Part shown: positions 35,498 through 46,100 of the stretch, piece by piece
Numbering within the stretch: position 1 is the first letter of the stretch
Layout: each line of letters starts with the position of its first letter
Notes under the pieces: generated by a model
What the model was told of the DNA's origin: nothing
Databases searched by the model: none
What the model saw: the letters and a program-made list of their open reading frames with translations, nothing else
Program-made: the position numbers and the translations under genes
Source of the DNA: Bacteroidales bacterium
GTDB taxonomy: Bacteria > Bacteroidota > Bacteroidia > Bacteroidales > PXBB01
DNA: 56,379 nt
Reading direction: 5' to 3'
NCBI GenBank assembly: GCA_028698995.1
Contig: JAQVVM010000028.1
Span: 1-56,379 of the forward strand

Positions 35498-35886
35498 TGA
35501 ATCCTTCCTCTGAACATATCAGAATTGACAAATTTCTGTGGGCCGTCAGAATTTTTAAAACCCGTAGTTTGGCTGTTTCTGCATGCAAAGGGGGCAAAGT
35601 TAAGTTGAACGGAAACGCACTTAAACCTTCAAAAGAAGTCAGTATCGGTGATGTTTTTACAGTGCAAAGTGGAATTATTACCCGCATATTAAAAATTATT
35701 GACATAACTCAAAACCGCATTGGCCCTAAACTCGTAGAATTGTACATACAGGATCTTACGCCTTCTGAAGAATATGAATTACAAAAAATTCATTCCGAGT
35801 TTAACAAAAAGATGCGACCTAAAGGCCTGGGACGTCCCACAAAAAAAGAAAGAAGGAAAATTGACGAATGGAGTATAGAACAATAA
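35497..35886 (+). CDS. S4-domain RNA-binding protein (Hsp15-like)
   Basis: 129 residues. The S4 RNA-binding fold spans residues ~8-70: RIDKFLWAVRIFKTRSLA, ACKGGKVKLNGNALKPSKEV. The basic tail has GLGRPTKKERRKIDEW. Hsp15-type proteins bind 50S subunits carrying stranded nascent chains. The one-base overlap with der fits a ribosome-linked operon. Confidence 0.9.
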   Translation: MNPSSEHIRIDKFLWAVRIFKTRSLAVSACKGGKVKLNGNALKPSKEVSIGDVFTVQSGIITRILKIIDITQNRIGPKLVELYIQDLTPSEEYELQKIHSEFNKKMRPKGLGRPTKKERRKIDEWSIEQ

Positions 35887-35991
35887 CTCAAAAAAAATTT
35901 AATACAAAATTCAGAAACCGAAATTTAATTTATTTTTTTGAAGACATGTTAAAATTTGGCTATATATTTACAAAATACAACTCATTTTAAA

Positions 35992-37011
35992 ATGAAATTT
36001 AGGTTTTTGTTTATTCTAATATTTGGAACCTCCTTAACAATTTTCAGCCAAAGAAATAATTCTTTTACATTTGTTTTTTATAATGTTGAGAACCTTTTTG
36101 ATACAATAGATACACCGGAAATAAATGATACTGACTTCTCACCGAATGGCAGTTACAAATGGGATTCCGAAAAGTATTATAACAAGATTGGTAAAATTGC
36201 TCAGGTTCTGGTAACAATAGACTCTTGTTTTCCACAAATAGTGGGTCTTTGCGAAATAGAAAACCGAAATGTACTTGAAGATTTAATTCAAAATGAACAA
36301 ATTAAAAGTGCGGATTATAAAATTGTTCATGAAGAAAGCCCAGACGGACGCGGTATTGATGTAGCCTTACTTTATCGCAGTTCTTACTTCAACTATATTT
36401 CCCACAAAGCCATTAACGTCAGTTTTTCCGATGGAAGTGAAACAAAAACAAGAGACATTTTATATGTAAAAGGATTATCCGCTTTTAATGATACACTTCA
36501 CATTTTTGTTAATCATTGGCCATCAAGGCGTGGCGGTGCTGAAGAATCAGAAAACAAAAGAATTGCAGCAGCACGTATTCTTAGAACTTATATAGATTCA
36601 ATTTTTTCTATCAACAAAAAAGCTAACATTATTATTACCGGTGATTTCAACGACAATCCGAACAATAGAAGCATTACAGAATATCTTAATGCAAATTCTT
36701 TTAACAGAGATATGCAAGAATCGCAAATTATCAACCTTCACATGAAACCTTACTCAAATGGAACCGGAACACTTGTCTTCGATAATCAATGGTTTCTTTT
36801 TGACCAGATAATGGTTTCTAAAAATTTAGCAAAGAAAAAACGCAGAGGCTTATACCTAACAAACTTTGAAGGCAAAATTCTGAACTCAGATTTTTTAATT
36901 TTCACAAACAGACAGGGTCTTAAATCACCAAACCGTACTTATGTTGGGAACAGATTTGTAGGAGGTTACAGCGACCATTTACCCGTATATGTTAAGTTTA
37001 TAAGCAAGTAA
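35992..37011 (+). CDS. Exported endonuclease/exonuclease/phosphatase-family hydrolase
   Basis: 339 residues from ATG 35992, chosen because a signal peptide (FRFLFILIFGTSLTIFSQ) starts there; an in-frame ATG 36 bases upstream adds a non-signal segment. EEP-fold motifs are complete: FYNVENLFD, VGLCEIEN, NHWPSRRGG, GDFNDNP and a terminal SDHLPVYV. These metal-dependent enzymes cut nucleic acid phosphodiesters or phospho-lipids/inositols; here secretion implies periplasmic nucleic acid or phosphate scavenging, which is inference. The next gene starts 3 bp later. Confidence 0.85.
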   Translation: MKFRFLFILIFGTSLTIFSQRNNSFTFVFYNVENLFDTIDTPEINDTDFSPNGSYKWDSEKYYNKIGKIAQVLVTIDSCFPQIVGLCEIENRNVLEDLIQNEQIKSADYKIVHEESPDGRGIDVALLYRSSYFNYISHKAINVSFSDGSETKTRDILYVKGLSAFNDTLHIFVNHWPSRRGGAEESENKRIAAARILRTYIDSIFSINKKANIIITGDFNDNPNNRSITEYLNANSFNRDMQESQIINLHMKPYSNGTGTLVFDNQWFLFDQIMVSKNLAKKKRRGLYLTNFEGKILNSDFLIFTNRQGLKSPNRTYVGNRFVGGYSDHLPVYVKFISK

Positions 37012-37014
37012 TCT

Positions 37015-38433
37015 ATGAATGAAATCCAAATTAATATAAGAAAGCTTTTTGAAAAAACATTTTCAGAAAAATGTTTAAAAATTGAACAATTACCACTTTC
37101 CGGATCAAACAGGGTGTATTTTCGATTGTCAGGGGAAACCAAAACTGCTATTGGCACTTACAATCCTTTAAGAGAAGAGAATGAAGCATTTATTCATTTC
37201 GGCTTTGTCTTTAAATCAAATAACCTAAATGTGCCTAGGATACTTGCCTCCAATCTTGATAACCACATTTATCTTCAGGAAGATTTAGGTAACACTTCTG
37301 TTTTTGAGCATTTAAATACAATTAAAAGCATAAATGATAAAAATAACGAGATATTTCGTTTATACAAAAACATACTAAAAGATTTATTGCAATTTCAACT
37401 TCTGGGAGGTTTGCATATAAATTTCCAGTTTGCTTATCCTGCTCCTTCTTTCAATACACAATCGATGATGTGGGATTTAAACTATTTCAAATATTTTTTT
37501 CTAAAAATATGTGACATAGATTTTAACGAAGCAGCTCTAGAAAAAGACTTTGAAAATTTAACACGCATTTTGAGCAGTTGTAAAAACGACTTCTTTATGT
37601 ATCGTGATTTCCAAACTCGTAACATACTCATAAAAGAGGATCTCTTATATTATATTGATTTTCAGGGAGGTCGTCTTGGCCCATTATATTACGATGTCGC
37701 ATCCTTGCTTTTTAGTGCCAAAGCAAACATTGGCAATGAAATGCGGGAAACTCTTCTTGATTATTATATCGACATGGTAAAAGAAAATAATCTGACAAAA
37801 GATGAAGCCCATTTTCGTAAAGAATATTATTCATTTGTATTAATTAGAATTCTTCAAACTTTAGGAGCTTATGGCTATAGAGGAATTATTGAAGGGAAAA
37901 GTTATTTTTCAGAAAGTATCCCATTGGCATTAAACAACCTCAACTTTATTTTATCAAAGTTAGATTTCCTTCATAAACTTCCTGAATTGAATAATGTACT
38001 AAAAAAAATAATCCATATGGAAAATTTAAAGACAGATAGAAAACCCAATCTTTTAATAGATATACGGAGTTTTTCATACAAAAGAGGCATACCATATGAT
38101 GCCAGCGGAAATGGTGGTGGATTTGTTTTCGATTGCCGTGGCCTGCCGAATCCCGGAAGAATTGATGAGTTGAAGGTGTTTACTGGCAACGACAAACAGG
38201 TCATTGAGTATCTCGAAAAGCAGAACAGTGTGAATGATTTTATTGATGCTGCACAAAAAATCATTTCAATTAATATTGATAATTATATCAAACGTGACTT
38301 TTCCAATTTATGTATTAACTTTGGATGTACAGGGGGCAAGCATCGTTCTGTATATGCAGCAAATAAAATAAAGGAATATTTAAATATAAAATACCCCCTT
38401 CTTGCTATAGATTTGAAGCATTTGGAGTTGTAA
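37015..38433 (+). CDS. APH-like sugar kinase fused to RapZ C-terminal domain
   Basis: 472 residues. Residues ~1-330 are an aminoglycoside-phosphotransferase-fold kinase: YLQEDLGNTSVFEHL, YRDFQTRNILI (catalytic Asp, Asn) and YIDFQGGRLGPLYYDVASL (metal Asp). This resembles AmgK-type amino-sugar kinases. Residues ~343-472 are a RapZ C-terminal domain: LLIDIRSFSYKRGIP, FVFDCRGLPNPG and INFGCTGGKHRSVYAA. In RapZ that domain binds GlcNAc-6-phosphate; the usual N-terminal P-loop ATPase domain is absent and replaced by the kinase. An enzyme that senses or processes amino-sugar phosphate in peptidoglycan recycling is plausible. It starts 3 bp after the EEP gene. Confidence 0.85.
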   Translation: MNEIQINIRKLFEKTFSEKCLKIEQLPLSGSNRVYFRLSGETKTAIGTYNPLREENEAFIHFGFVFKSNNLNVPRILASNLDNHIYLQEDLGNTSVFEHLNTIKSINDKNNEIFRLYKNILKDLLQFQLLGGLHINFQFAYPAPSFNTQSMMWDLNYFKYFFLKICDIDFNEAALEKDFENLTRILSSCKNDFFMYRDFQTRNILIKEDLLYYIDFQGGRLGPLYYDVASLLFSAKANIGNEMRETLLDYYIDMVKENNLTKDEAHFRKEYYSFVLIRILQTLGAYGYRGIIEGKSYFSESIPLALNNLNFILSKLDFLHKLPELNNVLKKIIHMENLKTDRKPNLLIDIRSFSYKRGIPYDASGNGGGFVFDCRGLPNPGRIDELKVFTGNDKQVIEYLEKQNSVNDFIDAAQKIISINIDNYIKRDFSNLCINFGCTGGKHRSVYAANKIKEYLNIKYPLLAIDLKHLEL

Positions 38434-38462
38434 TTCCTCAAAAAAAAATATGTTATAATCAA

Positions 38463-39080
38463 TTACTGCTCAACAATATAGTAGCGCCAATTGCCATGCC
38501 TTTTTAGTTTTAATGTACTATCATATTCATCATTGGAATTGTATAGAATAATTTCAACATCCCATCCGTTTATTCTTTGTCCCATCATTAAGTTATAGCT
38601 GTTGTGTGCTTTTTTATAAGATATATGTGGTACTGAAATAATTTTTGTAAAAGGCAATTTATCAATATAATTCGGAACAAGCTCAGAAACGAAATTAGGA
38701 TATGTACCATTATCATTTTTATACTTTTCTAAAGGTTTGATTAACAATTCTGCCCTTCTTATAGCATAGCCCCTACTGAAATCAACAAGACGAGGTATAA
38801 AAAACTGATTTGTAATTACGCTTAATATAAACATAAAAAACAAATAAAAAAGAATCCGAATACCGTTCCTTCTGTTTTTCTTAAAAAAAACAATAATAAT
38901 GCTCGAAATTATCAGACCACCTAAAATAATAAAAGGGATAGAAATTGTTATGATTTTATAACCGGAAATAAAAAATATGTATAATTTATCGGAAAATGCC
39001 ATTGGTAGGGGCACAAAAGGGGCAATCAATATAAGTAAATATATCAGAGATAAAATCAATAAAAAAATCCACTTTTTCAT
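38463..39080 (-). CDS. Uncharacterised membrane protein with pilin-like soluble part
   Basis: 205 residues with three hydrophobic segments in the first ~100 residues (WIFLLILSLIYLLILIAPF; IITISIPFIILGGLIISSIII; ILFYLFFMFILSVITNQF). A soluble tail follows, with a helix ending LEKYKNDNGTYPNFVSELVPNY. The KNDNGTYP turn resembles the first loop of type II pseudopilins, but there is no prepilin cleavage site. I do not recognise a family. It lies between two convergent or divergent housekeeping genes and has its own -7 box at 39104-39111. Confidence 0.65.
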   Translation of the reverse strand: MKKWIFLLILSLIYLLILIAPFVPLPMAFSDKLYIFFISGYKIITISIPFIILGGLIISSIIIVFFKKNRRNGIRILFYLFFMFILSVITNQFFIPRLVDFSRGYAIRRAELLIKPLEKYKNDNGTYPNFVSELVPNYIDKLPFTKIISVPHISYKKAHNSYNLMMGQRINGWDVEIILYNSNDEYDSTLKLKRHGNWRYYIVEQ

Positions 39081-39103
39081 AGTGGTATATTTATGTGAAC
39101 TTA

Positions 39104-39111
39104 CAAAATTA
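39104..39111 (-). promoter_or_regulatory. Bacteroidota -7 promoter box, minus strand (TAATTTTG)
   Basis: The plus strand reads CAAAATTA, 24 bases upstream of the membrane-protein ATG at 39080. Confidence 0.5.
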
Positions 39112-39219
39112 ATAAAAATATAGACATCTAAACTTTTTATCGAGAAATTTTAACATTTTTTTTAAATAAAAAGAAAGAAAGATAAATGAAGTTTTAAACA
39201 AAATAAAATGAATAAAGTT

Positions 39220-39227
39220 TATATTTG
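39220..39227 (+). promoter_or_regulatory. pyrG promoter -7 box (TATATTTG)
   Basis: Exact TAnnTTTG match 25 bp before the pyrG ATG; transcription would start near 39234. Confidence 0.6.
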
Positions 39228-39239
39228 CACTTGTTCTAA

Positions 39240-40865
<1,626 letters not shown>

Positions 40866-40911
40866 TTTGATTTAATCATATTATTTTTAACTCTTCATTT
40901 TTAGTTTTGAT

Positions 40912-40919
40912 TATCTTTG
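40912..40919 (+). promoter_or_regulatory. yidC promoter -7 box (TATCTTTG)
   Basis: Exact TAnnTTTG match, 38 bp before the yidC ATG; transcription would start near 40926. Confidence 0.55.
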
Positions 40920-40957
40920 CGCAAAATTAAAAATGGCTTATATATAAATTATTTAAT

Positions 40958-42859
40958 ATGGACAGGAATACAATTGCTGGTTTTTTACTCATTGCAGTCA
41001 TACTCATTGGATGGAGTTACTTTTCAGCACCCGATAAAGAAAGCATAGAAGCAATGCAACTCAAACAGGATTCACTAAAAAGAGTTGAAGAAATTAATGA
41101 TTCATTAGCTTTAATAGAAATTAATAATATTTCAGATTCTGTTTCATCAAATATTGCTAGTTCTGACACATCAACTCAAGCGGTAACTGAAAGCATTTTT
41201 ATTTCTGATACTATTGAAAAAAAAGAAATCTGTCTTGAAAATGAAAACATCAGAGTTATTATTTCAAACCAAGGTGCAAAAATCAAATCAGTTGAACTTC
41301 TAAACTACAAGAAACATAATGGTGATCCATTATTGATTATGGATTCTGATTCAAATAATTTTAATTTTGGTTTCTTTGCCGACAACAAATTAATAAATAC
41401 AAGTGATATTAATTTCGACATGCTTTTGAATGGAGATACAAATATCCCTGATTCTATCAAAATTAATGGAAATGATTCTATTTTACTTTCTTTCAGAACA
41501 TATCCCGTCAAATCTTCAAATGATTCTACATTAAATAAAGATGCTTATCTTGAGCTGCAATATACTTTTTCAGGAAATACTTATGAAGTTGGCCTTAAGT
41601 TAAATTTTGTAGGCTTACAGAACGTAATAGCTGCGAGCACTTCCTACATTAATTTTGATTGGAGCAATGAAGCTCCTTCTCTTGAAAAAAGCATAGATAA
41701 TGAAAGAAACGCATCAACAATTTATTACAAATTTTTAGCTGATGATGTTGAAAATCTCTCAGAAAGAAAAGATGGAAAGGAATCCTTAAACAATAAACTT
41801 AAATGGATTGCACTTAAACAACAATTCTTTTCAACTGTAGTCGTTGCACAGGAGAACTTTATGAATGCAGAAGTTGAGACAATTACTAACAAAGAAAGAT
41901 TAGATATTGTTAAAAACTTAAAAACATCTATTGGAATACCGTATGAAAACAAAATGGACTATGTATTCAACATGAAATTCTATTTTCTCCCAAATCATTT
42001 CAACACACTCAAATCCTATGATTTATCATTTGAAGAAATAGTGCCACTGGGGTGGGGCATTTTTTCATGGATAAACAGGTTTGCTGTTATTCCAGTGTTT
42101 AATTTCTTAAACGGATTTAATCTTAATTATGGACTCATTATTCTTATTCTCACAATTTTAATTAAAATCCTTCTATTTCCAATAGCCTATAAAACATATT
42201 CTTCATCTGCAAAAATGAGGATCCTTAAACCTGATATTGAGGAAATTAATGCTAAATTCCCCAAAAAAGAAGATGCTCTTAAAAAACAACAAGCCACCAT
42301 GGCTCTTTATAAAAAAGCAGGTGTTAATCCAATGGCAGGTTGCCTTCCTATGCTACTACAAATGCCCATTCTTATAGCTATGTTCAGATTTTTCCCTGCT
42401 TCTATCGAATTAAGACAAGAAGCGTTTTTATGGGCTGAAGATCTTTCAACTTATGATTCAATCCTTGATTTGTCATTCAATATACCATTCTATGGATCGC
42501 ATGTCAGCCTTTTTACCCTTCTTATGACAATCTCTACAATCATTTACACAAAAATTAATCAAGATATGATGGGCAGTACAAATCAAATGCCTGGCATGAA
42601 AGTGATGATGTATATGATGCCAATCATGTTCTTAGGAATGTTTAACAGTTTCCCAGCTGCTTTAAGCTATTACTATTTCTTAACTAATATCATTACCTTT
42701 TTACAGATGTTTATCTTTCGTTTTATTATTGATGAAGAAAAACTCAAAATCAAAATAGAAGCAAACAAAGCAAGAAAAATAACTGTAAAGAAATCCGGTT
42801 TTCAAAAAAGGTTGGAAGAAATGGCAAAAAATAGAGGATACAAACCACCAAAAAAATAA
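40958..42859 (+). CDS. yidC: Membrane protein insertase YidC
   Basis: 633 residues. N-terminal helix (NTIAGFLLIAVILIGWSYF), a ~330-residue periplasmic beta domain, then the conserved 60KD_IMP core: GWGIFSWINRFAVIPVFNFL, ILTILIKILLFPIAYKTYSSSAKM, GVNPMAGCLPMLLQMPILIAMFRFF and a final FPAALSYYYFLTNI. The C-tail is basic. It inserts inner-membrane proteins, alone or with SecYEG. The insert between first helix and beta domain is Asn/Ser/Asp-rich. Confidence 0.97.
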   Translation: MDRNTIAGFLLIAVILIGWSYFSAPDKESIEAMQLKQDSLKRVEEINDSLALIEINNISDSVSSNIASSDTSTQAVTESIFISDTIEKKEICLENENIRVIISNQGAKIKSVELLNYKKHNGDPLLIMDSDSNNFNFGFFADNKLINTSDINFDMLLNGDTNIPDSIKINGNDSILLSFRTYPVKSSNDSTLNKDAYLELQYTFSGNTYEVGLKLNFVGLQNVIAASTSYINFDWSNEAPSLEKSIDNERNASTIYYKFLADDVENLSERKDGKESLNNKLKWIALKQQFFSTVVVAQENFMNAEVETITNKERLDIVKNLKTSIGIPYENKMDYVFNMKFYFLPNHFNTLKSYDLSFEEIVPLGWGIFSWINRFAVIPVFNFLNGFNLNYGLIILILTILIKILLFPIAYKTYSSSAKMRILKPDIEEINAKFPKKEDALKKQQATMALYKKAGVNPMAGCLPMLLQMPILIAMFRFFPASIELRQEAFLWAEDLSTYDSILDLSFNIPFYGSHVSLFTLLMTISTIIYTKINQDMMGSTNQMPGMKVMMYMMPIMFLGMFNSFPAALSYYYFLTNIITFLQMFIFRFIIDEEKLKIKIEANKARKITVKKSGFQKRLEEMAKNRGYKPPKK

Positions 42860-42893
42860 TTTTAACTCTGAAAATTATTTCATTTTATTTTCG

Positions 42894-42901
42894 TAATTTT
42901 G
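42894..42901 (+). promoter_or_regulatory. Candidate -7 box (TAATTTTG) just before the hairpin
   Basis: TAATTTTG lies 13 bases ahead of the 15-bp inverted repeat, so a transcript starting near 42908 would begin at the hairpin. Confidence 0.4.
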
Positions 42902-42913
42902 ATTTTGTCAGTT

Positions 42914-42948
42914 GAAATTTTTGTAGGTCAAACACCTACAAAAATTTC
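42914..42948. repeat. Perfect 15-bp inverted repeat (stem-loop) downstream of yidC
   Basis: GAAATTTTTGTAGGT (42914-42928), a 5-base CAAAC loop, then ACCTACAAAAATTTC (42934-42948). Up to three further pairs extend outward (T13-A49, T12-G50, G11-C51, A10-T52 in the last two digits). No T run follows, so it is not a canonical intrinsic terminator. It could still end the yidC transcript, protect an mRNA end or be a small RNA. Confidence 0.75.
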
Positions 42949-42957
42949 AGCTAATCA

Positions 42958-43004
42958 ACTACATTTAAATATGTATTACACTATTGACCAGCACTACATT
43001 TAAA
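42958..43004. repeat. Direct repeat ACTACATTTAAA x2
   Basis: Identical 12-mers at 42958-42969 and 42993-43004, 35 bp apart start to start, directly upstream of a -7 box (43008-43015). A possible activator or repressor site for the giant secreted protein; it could be chance. Confidence 0.4.
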
Positions 43005-43007
43005 GCA

Positions 43008-43015
43008 TACTTTTG
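43008..43015 (+). promoter_or_regulatory. Bacteroidota -7 promoter box (TACTTTTG)
   Basis: Exact TAnnTTTG match with a TTG at 42984-42986 upstream (21-base spacer, close to the usual -33 position). It would give a ~130-base leader before the 1249-residue cargo gene. Confidence 0.5.
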
Positions 43016-43151
43016 GTGTATAATTTATAATAAATTAAAACTGTAAAAAATCAAAATTTTAACAAATTAATTTTATCTTAAACAAATTTTAATTAAACAT
43101 ACATTTATAATTGTACATAGTAACAAATATGTATTAATAAAACACAAAAGT

Positions 43152-46100
43152 ATGAAAAAGCTATACCTAATAATTTTGTTTATTTGTATAACCCTCATAA
43201 AATCTAACTTAATATTTTCACAGAATATATCAGGCATTATTAATCCTTCTCAGAATGTAATTGAAATTGATTACTGTAAAAATTCTGTAATTGTGCCTTC
43301 AACAGTTGGATTTAGCATCAGTAACAAAGTATTGCTAATACAGATGATGGGTGCAATAATAGATACAACTAACACACCTAACAGTGGTTCAATTTTAAAC
43401 TATGGCAATGCAGGCAACTACGAATTTGCCGTTATTTCAAATATTGTTGGTAATGAAATCTTTTTCAGAGATTCTATTCAGCGCACTTATAATGTTAATG
43501 ACAGAGTTCAAATAGTTAAAGCGGCTGTTTATAATAATGTAACAGTAAATGACACACTCACATGTTTACCTTGGAATGGTTTATATGGGGGCATTCTTCT
43601 TCTTGAAGTATCAGGGACATTGACTCTAAATGCACCTATTGATGTAAGCAACAAAGGTTTCCTCGGAGGTGAGAAATTTGTTGTTTCCGGAGCCTGCAAT
43701 ACTATAGAACCAAATTACGTAATGGGGAGCATCTATATAAGACCAAAAGGTGAAGGAATTGCCAATCTTTCAATGGGTCAAAGAGGTGGAATAGCACCCA
43801 TGGGAAATGGAGGAGGCGGTTCTGGAGGACAAGTAGCCATGGCTACTCAAACTGACGCTTGGTATATGGGCGGTGGCGGCGGTGGCAATGGCGGCGTAGG
43901 AGGTAGAGGAGGAAAGTCCTCAACTTTCTGTACCATTAGATGGGAAGGAGGATTAGGAGGTAAGAGCCTTACATATACGCCTTTAGACAACAAGATTTTT
44001 ATGGCCGGTGGTGGTGGTGTAGGACATCATAGATACACCACATCAGGAAATGAATCTGGAACTAACGGTGGAGGCACTGTCATTATTAAAGCAAATAATC
44101 TGGTATGTAATAATAAAACTATATTTTCAAACGCTTTAGATGTTCCTGATACCCTATATAATGTTGGTCGAAGTGGTGGTGGTGCAGGTGGAACTATAGT
44201 TCTTGAAGTACAAAATTATGTGGGGAACCTTAACGTTGTTGCGAGAGGTGGTAAAGGAGGAGATAATTCTGGTCCTAGTTTAGTTGGTCCAGGTGGTGGT
44301 GGTGGTGGTGGTGCAGTATGGGTTAATCAAGCCACATTCCCCACAAATATTAATGTTAACTTGAGTGGTGGAAGTAATGGTGTACATACAGCAAACAATA
44401 ACCCATGGGGATCAACATCAGGAACAGCAGGAACTGTTTTTACAGGGCTATCACTTTTGCAAACTTCAAATGCAACATTTGTACCTGCTGCACAAGCTGC
44501 CAATGTATTAACGAATAGTCCAATATGTGAAGGAGATAATATAATGCTTACTGCATCCTCAGTTCCACCTAATGTTACTTATGTCTGGAGTGGTCCAAAT
44601 AATTTTACTTCGAATGCGCAAAACCCTACTATTCCAAATGCAGACACTCTAAATGCCGGAACATATTCTTTAAGTCTTATTATCAATGGATGTCCCGGTC
44701 CTTTAACAACTGCAAATGTTTATGTAGGGCAATACCCAAATGCGCCCACAACAATTAATGACACTACTTGTTTTGGCAGTCCTAATCCCGGATTAACTGC
44801 TAATGGGATTGATCTTAAATGGTACGGAAATTCGAATCTTACAACATTGCTTTCTACTGACAGCATTTACTATCCAACAGTAACTAATATTGGAACTTAT
44901 ACTTTTTATGTAACACAATCCGACAGTCTCTGTGAAAGCTCATATGCTGAAATTAAACTGACAATTCTACCATCAATTACAGTTCCGCCTGTGCCAAATC
45001 AAAGTATTTGCTCAGGAACTCCAGTACAACCATTTATTGCCAACGGTAACGGTATTTTTACATGGTACAGCGATTCTCTTCTAACTAATGTTATTGCTGT
45101 TAATGATACTTTTATACCTAACGTTACAGCACCTGGAACTTACAATTATTACCTCATGGTTTATGACACTGTATTACTTTGTCCCAGTCAACCACAACAC
45201 ATAGTCCTTGAAATTTACCCCATGCCTTTAGCCTTAGCTTCAAATGACACATCTATTTGTATTGGAACATCAGCAACACTAAATGTTAACTACAATAACA
45301 GTGTGCCAACGACTATTTCATGGTCGAATGGTTACAATACACCTCAAATAACTACAACACCATTAAGTGATGTAACCTATTATGTGAGTATTGAGAACAT
45401 CTGTGGTATTGCTGAAGATTCAGTTAAAGTTTTTGTTAATCCCTTGCCTGTAACTTCTACAAGTCCTGACACATCTGTTTGTGGAGGAGAACCTGTAAAC
45501 CTATCTGCGTCAGGAGGTAATTCCTATATATGGAGCAACAATGCAGGGAATTCAGCATCAGTAATTGTTACTCCTATAAGTAGTACAACCTATACTGTTA
45601 CTGTTACAGATAATAATTCATGCTCTCAAATAGACAGTGTTCACATCTTTGTTATTAGTCATCCAATTGCTGATGCAGGTATTGACACTGGAATTTGTAT
45701 TGGTTCCAGTCTTCAATTAAATGCTACAGGTGGTTTAAATTACATCTGGAACACAGGGGACACAATACCAAATATTACTGTTACCCCAAACTCCAATTCA
45801 TTATACAGTGTTACTGTGACAGATAATTTTAACTGTTCTTCCAAAGACTCTGTCATGGTTCAGGTTTGGTCACTTCCAACTGCTTTTGCTGGTAATGATA
45901 TCTTATTGTGTATTGGAAATATTGACACACTTAACGCAACAGGTGGAGTTTCCTATCTATGGAGCCCATCAACGGGGTTAAGTAATCCTGCTTCAGGTAA
46001 TCCAATTATTACACCAACATCGACCATAACTTATACTGTTATTGTTTCGGATATCCATTCATGTTCTGCCAGTGATGACGTCATCGTAAGTGTTTATCCT

